DNA of 64,000 bases, taken from positions 1,598,001 through 1,662,000 of the forward strand of contig NC_018868.3 of NCBI RefSeq assembly GCF_000305785.2. Reading direction: 5' to 3'. This stretch comes from Simiduia agarivorans SA1 = DSM 21679. Its GTDB lineage: Bacteria; Pseudomonadota; Gammaproteobacteria; Pseudomonadales; Cellvibrionaceae. The position numbers were made by a program, and so were the translations under genes. The notes beneath the pieces were generated by a model, which worked only from the letters and a program-made list of their open reading frames with translations, was not told the DNA's origin and did not search any database. This document shows, one piece after another, positions 35,367 through 42,496 of this stretch; position 1 is the stretch's first letter; every line of letters starts with the position of its first letter.

Positions 35367-36752
35367 ATGAGCCACATACTGATTGTTGAAGACGAACCCA
35401 TCATTCGCATGGCTTTGCGAAAACTACTGGAGCGCAACAAGTATGTGGTGAGCGAGGCCGGGTCGGTCAAAGAGGCCACCACCAAGCACAACCTCGCCGG
35501 TTTTGACCTGATTATCTCCGACCTGCGCCTACCCGGCGCGCCCGGCACCGACCTGATCACTGTGTCCGGCGACGTGCCGGTACTGATCATGACCAGCTAT
35601 GCCAGTCTGCGCTCTGCCGTGGACTCCATGCGCATGGGGGCCGTGGACTATATCGCCAAGCCGTTCGATCACGACGAAATGCTGGCTGCGGTCAAGCGGG
35701 TGATCGGCAAGGCCAGCCGCGCCGCCAAAGAGCCGGCACCGGATAATCCGGTAGGCGTAGCCAGCATGATTGGCAACTCCAACGCCATGAAGAACCTCTA
35801 TGCCAAAATTCACCGGGTCGCGCCCACCGGCGCCACGGTGCTGGTGCACGGTGAAACAGGCACCGGTAAAGAACTGGTCGCAAAAGCCATACACGCAGAA
35901 AGCCCGCGCGGCGAAAAACCGCTGATTTCAGTGAACTGTGCTGCCATTCCCGAAACCCTGATTGAAGCCGAACTGTTCGGCCACGAGAAAGGTGCCTTCA
36001 CCGGCGCCGCCTCTATGCGAGAAGGCCTGGTGGCTGCCGCCGATGGTGGCACCCTGTTTCTGGACGAGATCGGCGAGCTGCCACTTGAAGCTCAGGCCCG
36101 CCTGTTGCGGGTATTGCAGGAAGGCGAAGTCCGCCCTATTGGTTCGGTTGAATCGCGCAAGGTGGACGTGCGGCTGGTGGCCGCTACCCACCGGGACCTG
36201 CGCAAACTGGCCAAAGAGGGCAAATTCCGCGAAGACTTGTATTACCGGATCAACGTGGTGCAGCTGGAGCTCCCGCCCTTGCGCGAGCGCGGGCGCGACA
36301 TTCTGCTGCTGGCCGAGCACATGCTGCGGCGCTATTGCGCCCAGTTTGGGAAATCCCTGCTCACCCTGTCGCCGGAGGCCATTCAGGCCATTACCACCTA
36401 TATCTGGCCTGGCAACGTGCGGGAGCTGGAAAACGCCATACAGCGCGCCATTATCCTGTGCCAGGACGATCAGGAGATCGGCCACGAGCTGCTGGAAATC
36501 GACCTGGACCTGGTGGAAGTTGAGCAGGACGACGAGCCCGATGATGTGCAACCGCGCAAAACCCTGGGCAAGGCCAAAGAAGACCCGGCAGAAGACCTCT
36601 CATTGGAAGACTATTTCCAGCGCTTTGTTCTGGAACACCAGGACACCATGAGCGAAACCGAACTGGCGAAAAAGCTCGGCGTCTCGCGCAAGTGCCTGTG
36701 GGAGCGCCGCCAGCGCCTGGGTATTCCGCGCAAAAAAGCCACCGCCCGCTGA
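35367..36752 (+). CDS. cbrB: NtrC-family response regulator CbrB
   Basis: 461 residues from the ATG of [22 protein letters not shown]. Receiver domain with Asp in [13 protein letters not shown]; sigma-54 AAA+ domain with Walker [16 protein letters not shown], the sigma-54 contact loop GAFTGA, and Walker [13 protein letters not shown]. The C-terminal Fis-type helix-turn-helix is [24 protein letters not shown]. CbrB activates sigma-54 promoters, above all crcZ in Pseudomonas. The downstream gap holds matching GTTAC/GTAAC sites and a -24/-12 promoter. A linker rich in acidic residues lies at about 385-410. Confidence 0.94.
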   Translation: MSHILIVEDEPIIRMALRKLLERNKYVVSEAGSVKEATTKHNLAGFDLIISDLRLPGAPGTDLITVSGDVPVLIMTSYASLRSAVDSMRMGAVDYIAKPFDHDEMLAAVKRVIGKASRAAKEPAPDNPVGVASMIGNSNAMKNLYAKIHRVAPTGATVLVHGETGTGKELVAKAIHAESPRGEKPLISVNCAAIPETLIEAELFGHEKGAFTGAASMREGLVAAADGGTLFLDEIGELPLEAQARLLRVLQEGEVRPIGSVESRKVDVRLVAATHRDLRKLAKEGKFREDLYYRINVVQLELPPLRERGRDILLLAEHMLRRYCAQFGKSLLTLSPEAIQAITTYIWPGNVRELENAIQRAIILCQDDQEIGHELLEIDLDLVEVEQDDEPDDVQPRKTLGKAKEDPAEDLSLEDYFQRFVLEHQDTMSETELAKKLGVSRKCLWERRQRLGIPRKKATAR

Positions 36753-36795
36753 TCTATCACCCGCACACCCCCTAGCTGATTACGCCGCCTTCCCC

Positions 36796-36833
36796 ACTGT
36801 TACCGGTCCCATGTGGCCGGTAGACCAGTTTTT
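36796..36833 (+). terminator. Probable terminator of cbrAB
   Basis: An imperfect hairpin: outer ACTG/CAGT, inner TACCGG (36801-36806) / CCGGTA (36817-36822), followed by TTTTT at 36829-36833. Weaker than the other terminators in the window. Confidence 0.5.
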
Positions 36834-36866
36834 GATCAATTGCCAATCCGCCCGTCTAATCAGGGT

Positions 36867-36912
36867 GTTACCTTGTCATAGAATCGTAACCAAAAGCGTG
36901 CGTTACGGTAAC
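36867..36912 (+). promoter_or_regulatory. Putative CbrB upstream activating sites
   Basis: Two palindromic pairs: GTTAC-N14-GTAAC (36867-36871, 36886-36890) and GTTAC-N1-GTAAC (36902-36906, 36908-36912). They lie about 76 and 121 bases upstream of the -24 element, a normal distance for enhancer binding. As I recall, the CbrB sites in the Pseudomonas crcZ promoter use GTTAC half-sites with this long spacing. Confidence 0.65.
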
Positions 36913-36987
36913 GAATTGCTGCCAGTCGTCTAAATCATCATTCCGACTATTACTCATAAGTCTTTGTTTTATTAACAAACAAAAGTT

Positions 36988-37001
36988 GGCACGGTAAGTG
37001 T
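36988..37001 (+). promoter_or_regulatory. Sigma-54 promoter of the CrcZ-like RNA
   Basis: TTGGCACG (GG at 36988-36989) matches the -24 element strongly. Ten bases later the -12 element reads TGT instead of TGC (G37000-T37001), one departure from consensus. AT-rich sequence between the GTTAC sites and the promoter (36950-36985) could bind IHF. Transcription would begin near 37012-37014. Confidence 0.7.
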
Positions 37002-37012
37002 ATTAGAGACGG

Positions 37013-37297
37013 GCAGAATAAGAACAATAAATAATAAAAACAGATAACAACATTCTAATAACAACAACAAACAATAAGAAAAACAGACCACTTTTAATAA
37101 CAACAATAAATAATAAAAACAGAAAATTATTACTAATAACAAGAAACAATAATAAGAAAGCGATTTAACTGACTAGAAAACTAGGAGAGGGTTTGCCAGT
37201 AAGCAAATTGCCGAACCGGGCAGGGAAGCACCACCTAATAAGCATAACAATGTGGACGTAACACAGAATTGGCGGGAAAGCAGAGCTTTCCCGTTTT
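37013..37297 (+). ncRNA. crcZ: CrcZ-like small RNA (Hfq/Crc decoy)
   Basis: A transcript of about 285 bases bounded by the sigma-54 promoter and an intrinsic terminator, between cbrB and pcnB as in Pseudomonas. Its 5' half (37023-37155) is almost pure A with regularly spaced C/T, carrying about 13 overlapping AAYAAYAA motifs (for example at 37023, 37030, 37057, 37060, 37063, 37070, 37096, 37099, 37102, 37109, 37135, 37145, 37148). Such CA motifs bind the distal face of Hfq together with Crc. The RNA would titrate Hfq/Crc and relieve catabolite repression when CbrAB is active. A 22-base stretch is repeated exactly 79 bases apart (37023-37044 and 37102-37123). No ORF with a start and Shine-Dalgarno fits inside. 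Recognition rests on context and motifs, not on overall similarity. Confidence 0.8.
37273..37297 (+). terminator. Terminator of the CrcZ-like RNA
   Basis: A perfect nine-pair stem CGGGAAAGC/GCTTTCCCG with loop AGA, followed by TTTTGCTTTCT. It separates the RNA from pcnB, whose ATG is 86 bases further on. Confidence 0.88.
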
Positions 37298-37382
37298 GCT
37301 TTCTGGGCCACAGAAAACCGCCAGATCCAAGTGATTTCCGTGGTAAACTCGCCGCTTTTCAATAAACCGGCTCTCAACCTTT

Positions 37383-38738
37383 ATGCTCAAGCGCCTGCTC
37401 TCCTACATCCCCGGAATGGCTTCAGCCCCTAACAAGCCAGAAAAACGGGTGATTCCGCGCGACGAACACTCCATTTCACGTGCCAATATCAGCCGTGGCG
37501 CCCTATCCGCCATGCGACGGCTGCACGACGAAGGCTACGAGGCCTACCTGGTGGGCGGCGGCGTTCGCGATCTGCTGCTGGGAGGCCACCCGAAGGATTT
37601 CGACCTGGCCACTAACGCCACGCCCGAGCAGGTAAAAGCCCTGTTTCGCGGCGCCCGTATCATTGGCCGCCGGTTCAAGATCGTACACGTACGCATGGGC
37701 CGCGAGCTGCTGGAGGTCACCACCTTCCGCGACAACCACTCGGAAGCTGAAAACGAGCGCGACTCACACCAGGCCGACTCGGGTATGTTGTTGCGCGACA
37801 ATGTGTTTGGCACACTGGAAACCGATTCCGCCCGCCGCGACTTCACCATCAACGCCCTCTACTACACCTCGCAGGACTTTACCGTGCACGACTATGAGGG
37901 CGGCATGAAGGATCTGGAGGCGCGTCAGGTGCGCATGATCGGCGACCCACTCACCCGCTATAAGGAAGACCCGGTACGGATGCTGCGCGCCGTGCGCTTT
38001 GCCGCCAAGCTGGGCTTCAAAATTGAAAAGCACACCGCCAGCCCCATTGCGCCCAATGCCGCACTGCTGAGCCAGGTGTCATCCAGCCGGCTGTTCGATG
38101 AGTCATTGAAATTGTTCATGGCAGGTTCCGCACTGGCCACTTTCCAGTTGCTGCGCGACTATGACCTCCTGGCCCACCTGTTCCCGCAAACGGATGCCCT
38201 GTTGAAGCAAGGCGATGAGCAGGCGGAAAAACTGATTGAACTGGCGCTGATCAATACCGACAAGCGCATCCGCAATGAACAACGGGTCACGCCGGCCTTC
38301 ATCTACGCCGCGCTCTTGTGGCCGGTGGTGGAGCGCGAGCAAATCAAGCTGATGGAGCGTCAGGGACTGAGCCCGACGGTTGCCCTGGCCCAGGCGGCCG
38401 GTAGCGTGGTGAGCCAGCAGCTCGCCAGCATCTCCATCCCCAAGCGCTTCACGATTCCCATGCGGGAAATCTGGGAACTGCAATTGCGATTGCCCAGCCG
38501 TGCTGGAAAACGCGCTTTTGCCGTGGCTTCACACGAGCGTTTTCGCGCGGCCTATGACTTCCTGCTGCTGCGCGAAGATGCGGGCGCGCAGACCGATGGC
38601 CTCGGTCGCTGGTGGACCGACTGGCAAGCCGCCAACGAAGACGAACGCGAGCGCATGGCCAAAAGTGTCAGCGGCCCCAAGGGCAACCGTTCCCGCAAAC
38701 GCCGCCCGCGTAAAAAGCCCGCCGCCAACAACAACTGA
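37383..38738 (+). CDS. pcnB: Poly(A) polymerase I
   Basis: 451 residues. Class II nucleotidyltransferase signature: YLVGGGVRDLLLGGHPKDFDLATNATPEQVKALF (GG...RD and the catalytic DxD as DFDLAT), then RRDFTINALYYT and DPVRMLRAVRFAAKLGF. The long basic tail (KGNRSRKRRPRKKPAANNN) is typical of PcnB and separates it from CCA-adding enzymes. It adds 3' A-tails that promote RNA decay by PNPase, also encoded here. A TGATG overlap couples it to folK. Being next to a strongly A-rich Hfq-binding RNA is conserved synteny rather than proof of a functional link. Confidence 0.95.
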   Translation: MLKRLLSYIPGMASAPNKPEKRVIPRDEHSISRANISRGALSAMRRLHDEGYEAYLVGGGVRDLLLGGHPKDFDLATNATPEQVKALFRGARIIGRRFKIVHVRMGRELLEVTTFRDNHSEAENERDSHQADSGMLLRDNVFGTLETDSARRDFTINALYYTSQDFTVHDYEGGMKDLEARQVRMIGDPLTRYKEDPVRMLRAVRFAAKLGFKIEKHTASPIAPNAALLSQVSSSRLFDESLKLFMAGSALATFQLLRDYDLLAHLFPQTDALLKQGDEQAEKLIELALINTDKRIRNEQRVTPAFIYAALLWPVVEREQIKLMERQGLSPTVALAQAAGSVVSQQLASISIPKRFTIPMREIWELQLRLPSRAGKRAFAVASHERFRAAYDFLLLREDAGAQTDGLGRWWTDWQAANEDERERMAKSVSGPKGNRSRKRRPRKKPAANNN

Positions 38739-39229
38739 TGGCCATCGATGTCGCCATTGGCCTTGGCAGCAATCTGGACGACCCGGTCGGCCAGATTGAG
38801 CAGGCCCTGGGGGAACTGAACCAGCTGCCCGGCACCCGACTGATCAACGCATCGCCGCTCTATGGCAGCAAAGCGGTGGGGCCGGCGCAACCCGATTACG
38901 TCAATGCCTGTGCCCGTCTGCAAACGACGCTGGCACCGCTCGCACTATTGGACGCGCTGCAGGCGCTGGAGCAGTCGCACCGGCGCGTTCGCAAGATCCA
39001 CTGGGGGCCGCGTACCCTGGACCTTGACCTGCTACTGTACGGTGATCAACGCATCAACCTGCCGCGGCTGACGGTGCCACATGCTTTCCTGACGGAGCGC
39101 AACTTTGTGCTCTACCCGCTGGCCGATGTCTGGCCCGACGCCAGATTACCTGACGGTCGCACGCTTGATTCCCTGTTGGCAGTCTGTACGATGGAAGGCC
39201 TGTGGCGACTGGGCAACGAAAAGGAGTAA
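38738..39229 (+). CDS. folK: 2-amino-4-hydroxy-6-hydroxymethyldihydropteridine pyrophosphokinase
   Basis: 163 residues, standard HPPK. AIGLGSNLDDPVGQIEQAL, SPLYGSKAVGPAQPDYVNACARLQT, RRVRKIHWGPRTLDLDLLLYGDQ (the two Mg-binding Asp residues) and LTVPHAFLTERNFVLYPLADV are diagnostic. It transfers pyrophosphate from ATP to the pterin in folate synthesis; the next enzyme, FolP, is encoded at 55 kb. Its ATG overlaps the pcnB stop, and the deoxynucleoside kinase follows three bases after its stop. Confidence 0.97.
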   Translation: MAIDVAIGLGSNLDDPVGQIEQALGELNQLPGTRLINASPLYGSKAVGPAQPDYVNACARLQTTLAPLALLDALQALEQSHRRVRKIHWGPRTLDLDLLLYGDQRINLPRLTVPHAFLTERNFVLYPLADVWPDARLPDGRTLDSLLAVCTMEGLWRLGNEKE

Positions 39230-39232
39230 ACC

Positions 39233-39913
39233 TTGGAGCCGTTTTTTGACCTGCACCTGGACACAAGTCAGCAACCGCTACCACGCTTCATTGCCGTTGA
39301 AGGCGCCATTGGGGTAGGCAAAACCACCCTGGCCAAACATCTGGCACACACGTTTAATTACGACACATTATTGGAACAGCCCTCGGAAAACCCTTTTCTT
39401 GAGCGCTTTTACCGCGACCCGAAAAACGCCGCCCTGCCCACCCAGTTGTTCTTCCTGTTCCAGCGCGCCCAGCAATTGCGCGACCTGCGTCAGGACGATA
39501 TTTTTGAGCCGGTGAGGGTATCTGATTTCCTGATGGAAAAAGACCAGCTGTTTGCCAAAGTAACACTGGACGACGATGAATTTGCGCTCTATCAGCAAGT
39601 CTATGACCGGATGATCATCGAGTGCCCGAAGCCCGACCTGGTGGTCTACCTTCAGGCGCCGACCGAAACGTTATTGGCACGCATCAAGCAGCGGGGTATT
39701 GCCGCCGAACAGACCATCGGTGCCGACTACCTGAATCAACTGAACGATGCCTATATGCGCTTTTTTCATTTTTATGATGAGGCGCCGCTGCTGATTGTGA
39801 ACGCCGCCGACCTGGACCTGGTGTCCAATGCCGACCACTACCGTCAATTGGTGGATCACTTACTGAGCATTAAATCCGGCCGCCACTACTACAACCCAAC
39901 CCCCAAGTTGTAA
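39233..39913 (+). CDS. Deoxynucleoside kinase family protein
   Basis: 226 residues from a TTG start supported by AAGGAG six bases upstream. Walker A FIAVEGAIGVGKTTLAKHLAH at about 19-39; the substrate-binding LLEQPSENPFLERFYRDP and VSDFLMEKDQLFA are as in dAK/dGK-type kinases of the dNK superfamily; the lid region is LLARIKQRGIAAEQTI. It phosphorylates purine deoxynucleosides for salvage; exact specificity is unknown. In the folK-panB interval, where many gammaproteobacteria also carry such a gene. Confidence 0.88.
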   Translation: MEPFFDLHLDTSQQPLPRFIAVEGAIGVGKTTLAKHLAHTFNYDTLLEQPSENPFLERFYRDPKNAALPTQLFFLFQRAQQLRDLRQDDIFEPVRVSDFLMEKDQLFAKVTLDDDEFALYQQVYDRMIIECPKPDLVVYLQAPTETLLARIKQRGIAAEQTIGADYLNQLNDAYMRFFHFYDEAPLLIVNAADLDLVSNADHYRQLVDHLLSIKSGRHYYNPTPKL

Positions 39914-39925
39914 CGGGAGAACACC

Positions 39926-40753
39926 ATGCCCTACGGAAAACCCACCAGCGAATCCGCCCTGCAAAAAGCGGTGACCGTGAATACCCTCCGCAAAATGAAA
40001 GCCGAGGGCGAGAAATTTGTTACCGTTGCCCTGTACGATGCACCCATGGCAGCGATGGCAAAAAAATGTGGCGTCCAGGTGCTGCTCGTGGGCGACTCAC
40101 TGGGCATGACGGTACTGGGTTATGACGACACCATTCCAGTGACCATGGAGCACATGATTTACCACGTGGAGGCGGTGCGCCGGGGCAACAATAAATCCCT
40201 GATCATGGGTGACATGCCGTTCATGAGCTACGCCACCACCGAGCAAGCGTTTGCCAACGCCACCCGTATCATGCAGGCCGGCGCGCACATGGTAAAACTG
40301 GAAGGCGGCGAATGGGTGGCCGATACCGTGCGCCAATTAACCCAGCGCGGCATCCCCGTCTGTGGCCATCTGGGGCTTACGCCGCAGTCGGTAAACAAAC
40401 TCGGCGGCTTCCGCGTACAGGGGCGCAACGACAAGCAAGCAAAGCAAATGCTGCGCGATGCCAAACTGCTGGATGAAGCAGGTGCCGATTTATTGGTACT
40501 GGAATGCGTACCTTCTGCACTGGCCGCGGAAATCACCGCCGCCGTGTCCATGCCCACCATCGGCATCGGCGCCGGCAAGGAAACCGACGCACAAGTTCTG
40601 GTGATCAACGATATTCTGGGCCTGACCGAGCAGCCACCCAAGTTTTCGAAAAACTTTCTGGTAGAAGCCGGCGATATCCCCAGCTCCCTGCTGAAATACT
40701 CCGACGACGTCAAAAACGGCGTCTTCCCCGCACCGGAACATTGCTTCGATTAA
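39926..40753 (+). CDS. panB: 3-methyl-2-oxobutanoate hydroxymethyltransferase
   Basis: 275 residues with the full PanB pattern: VTVALYDAPMAAMAKKCGVQVLLVGDSLGMTVLGYDDTIPVTMEHM, NKSLIMGDMPFMSY, VKLEGGEW, PVCGHLGLTPQSVNKLGGFRVQG and PTIGIGAGKETDAQVLV. It makes ketopantoate for CoA synthesis. SD GGGAG at the start. The usual partner panC is not downstream; instead the stop codon lies in one arm of an inverted repeat and short repeats follow. Confidence 0.97.
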   Translation: MPYGKPTSESALQKAVTVNTLRKMKAEGEKFVTVALYDAPMAAMAKKCGVQVLLVGDSLGMTVLGYDDTIPVTMEHMIYHVEAVRRGNNKSLIMGDMPFMSYATTEQAFANATRIMQAGAHMVKLEGGEWVADTVRQLTQRGIPVCGHLGLTPQSVNKLGGFRVQGRNDKQAKQMLRDAKLLDEAGADLLVLECVPSALAAEITAAVSMPTIGIGAGKETDAQVLVINDILGLTEQPPKFSKNFLVEAGDIPSSLLKYSDDVKNGVFPAPEHCFD

Positions 40754-40781
40754 CATCAGGCTCAACGCCTGATGTTAATCG
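40747..40781. repeat. Perfect 14-base inverted repeat across the panB stop codon
   Basis: Arms 40747-40760 and 40768-40781 (CGATTAACATCAGG and its complement) with loop CTCAACG. The panB TAA (40751-40753) lies in the left arm. No T tract follows, so it may stabilise the 3' end of the mRNA rather than terminate it. Confidence 0.75.
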
Positions 40782-40902
40782 GGGGACAGACCAAAGCGCA
40801 CACGGTTAGCTGAAACGTGTACAGACACCTCCAGCTTTGCTCTGTCCCCCTCTACCAGTAACACCCCAACCATCGCGCTTTTGCTCTGTCCCCCTCTACC
40901 AG
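40781..40902. repeat. Short inverted and direct repeats (GGGGACAGA/TCTGTCCCC type)
   Basis: A 23-base direct repeat starting TTTGCTCTGTCCCCC occurs at 40836-40858 and 40880-40902. A one-mismatch inverted copy of its first part (GGGGGACAGACCAAAGC) is at 40781-40797. This is typical of REP/MITE-like debris; no transposase is present. Confidence 0.7.
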
Positions 40903-41192
40903 CAACCACACAGCCTTTTTAGCACCCGCGACAATCCACAGCCCCACCACCCCACCCAGCGCCGACTACAGGCCACCGTTTGCCGCTCAACAGCCCATCC
41001 CTGGGCTGATTCGCTAACCGGGCGTCCTGCCCTATGCCAACAGTGGCCTGCAGTCAGCGCGTCGCGAATGTGCGATATTCCGCGAGCGCATCTTGAGTCT
41101 GGAGGACAACATGGTCTGCAGGGAACAGCAGTAAATAGTCCTCAATAAGTGAGAGTGGTACAGTAGGAGTTTCAGAACCAGAAAGCACGCCA
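40903..41192. other. Non-coding gap before the VF530 gene
   Basis: About 290 bases with no convincing gene. A short open frame (near 41017-41133) reads LPYANSGLQSARRECAIFRERILSLEDNMVCREQQ before a stop and has a coding look, but no start codon or family can be assigned. It may be a fragment of a lost gene in the place where panC would normally be. Confidence 0.35.
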
Positions 41193-41423
41193 ATGACCCA
41201 ACCCAACAACCCCCTCCACGGCATAACCCTGGAAAAACTTTTAACTGAATTGGTCGATCATTATGGCTGGCAGAGATTAGGCGAGCTAATAGCCATAAAT
41301 TGCTTTCGCAAGGATCCGTCTATCAAGTCGTCTTTGAAGTTTCTTCGGAAAACGCCATGGGCAAGAGAAAAGGTTGAACAACTCTACGTAGCTACCTTTA
41401 CGGCATCCTCCCCGTGGCAGTAA
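41193..41423 (+). CDS. VF530-family DNA-binding protein (DUF2132)
   Basis: 76 residues. [62 protein letters not shown] is essentially the whole VF530 family pattern, including the INCF and [17 protein letters not shown] blocks. The family is a small helical protein whose Vibrio member was solved structurally and proposed to bind DNA; its cellular role is unknown. Stands alone between repeats. Confidence 0.92.
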   Translation: MTQPNNPLHGITLEKLLTELVDHYGWQRLGELIAINCFRKDPSIKSSLKFLRKTPWAREKVEQLYVATFTASSPWQ

Positions 41424-41444
41424 TCCTAACGCAGGAGAGGCTTT

Positions 41445-41511
41445 GGTGGATTACGCTTCGCTAATCCACCCTACGACACCGTAGGGTGTAATAAGCGAAG
41501 CGCATTACACC
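41445..41511. repeat. Three adjacent hairpins, REP-like
   Basis: GGTGGATTA/TAATCCACC (41445-41453, 41462-41470), CTAC/GTAG (41471-41484) and GGTGTAAT/ATTACACC (41485-41492, 41504-41511), with GCTTCGC-type loops. The motif is a widely dispersed intergenic repeat in gammaproteobacteria. It may terminate or protect transcripts of the two convergent flanking genes. Confidence 0.7.
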
Positions 41512-41523
41512 AGAAAACTTTCG

Positions 41524-41763
41524 CTACTTCTTCTTGTCCAGATCAATATTAATCGGCCCACCCTTCTTGATCTCTTCCCGCAATGCTTCGTATTCAGAGG
41601 GATTAACCAAGCCTTTTTCACGCGCCTTTTCAAGGTCTATAAGTTCCTGCCCCACAGTGGTGTTTCGGTAGGCTTCAACTTTCACATCATTACCTGCGAC
41701 GCAACCCCACAAGGGCAATAGCAACCCGGCCAACAAAACGTAACGTACTTTTCCTGCATTCAT
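41524..41763 (-). CDS. Small lipoprotein with a SHOCT-like C-terminal motif
   Basis: 79 residues from the ATG of MNAGKVRYVLLAGLLLPLWGC. The lipobox LWGC predicts a lipidated envelope protein. The C-terminal part, VGQELIDLEKAREKGLVNPSEYEALREEIKKG, resembles the short SHOCT motif (LxxLKxLxDxGxITxxEFxxKKxxLL) found at the ends of many bacterial proteins, probably for oligomerisation. Function unknown. An upstream in-frame ATG (41784) would hide the signal and is rejected. Confidence 0.72.
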   Translation of the reverse strand: MNAGKVRYVLLAGLLLPLWGCVAGNDVKVEAYRNTTVGQELIDLEKAREKGLVNPSEYEALREEIKKGGPINIDLDKKK

Positions 41764-41900
41764 ATATTGGCCCCCAATGGACACGATCGATTTGAGTAAA
41801 CTCTACACCCGGAACTCAGCAACAACCATTCAGTCACGATAAGGCTTTGATCTGACACGTTAAAGCGAAAGCAGGTGCGGGCATTACGATTCAGGTCCGT

Positions 41901-42425
41901 TTATCGCTTGGGTTGATGCAAAAATGCCTGAAAAACCAGCTCGAGCCGGTCCGCTGCTGTTTTCTGACCGGCAAGGCGCAGTATCTCAATGGCACATTCC
42001 GCGGTACAAAGCCCGGCGGACTTCTGGTTACGTCGTAGCCAGAACTGTGACGGCCGCTCGCGGGCCAATTCCAGTCTGGGCAGCTGTTGCAGGTAGGGGC
42101 TTTGATTAAACATCTTTTGCGCTTGCTGCCAAGTGGCATCAATCAACACAATTACCGGCGCTTGCGGCAATAGCGTCGCCAGTTGATTGCGGGTGTTGTG
42201 ATGGTCTTTTTCTTCCAAACAGGTCAATCGGAAACCGTCGGCACCCAACAAAGGGTAAACCAGTACAACACGACGCTGTTCAATGTCAGACAAGAGTTGC
42301 GTATCGGGTGTTCGTCTGGCCCAGACAATCCGGCGCGCCGCAACACCTGCAGCCGCAAGTATGAGTTGGCCGGTATTCGACGGTTTGGGAAGTTCCCGCT
42401 CGTGTGTAATAAGCGTAAATTGCAT
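41901..42425 (-). CDS. tapT: DTW-domain tRNA-uridine aminocarboxypropyltransferase
   Basis: 174 residues from the ATG of MQFTLITHERELPKPSNTGQLI. The domain signature is present: VVLVYP, the DTW-like VIVLIDATWQQAQKMFNQSPYLQQLPRLEL, and SAGLCTAECAIEIL. The family (YfiP/TapT and relatives) forms acp3U at position 47 of tRNAs from SAM. The N-terminal zinc-cysteine motif found in some members is missing, which fits the short bacterial form. It lies downstream of pnp but behind a terminator. Confidence 0.86.
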   Translation of the reverse strand: MQFTLITHERELPKPSNTGQLILAAAGVAARRIVWARRTPDTQLLSDIEQRRVVLVYPLLGADGFRLTCLEEKDHHNTRNQLATLLPQAPVIVLIDATWQQAQKMFNQSPYLQQLPRLELARERPSQFWLRRNQKSAGLCTAECAIEILRLAGQKTAADRLELVFQAFLHQPKR

Positions 42426-42451
42426 GGCGATTGGCTTTGATCTTCTACAAT

Positions 42452-42479
42452 AAAAAAAGCCCGGCATTGCCGGGCTTTT
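42452..42479. terminator. Terminator after pnp
   Basis: Stem GCCCGGCA/TGCCGGGC (42459-42466, 42468-42475) flanked by A7 and T4 tracts. On the minus strand it gives a T7 tract, so it ends the rpsO-pnp message before the DTW gene. Confidence 0.9.
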
Positions 42480-42496
42480 CTACCAAACCAAACCGA

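Noticed and set aside
37023..37160. Regular A-rich repeats as a CRISPR array or simple low-complexity tract
   Set aside because: There are no constant repeats with unique spacers. The motif spacing, promoter and terminator fit an Hfq-binding RNA better.
40837..41148. 103-residue open frame after panB
   Set aside because: It includes the CTCTGTCCCC direct repeats and has a proline/histidine-rich random composition.
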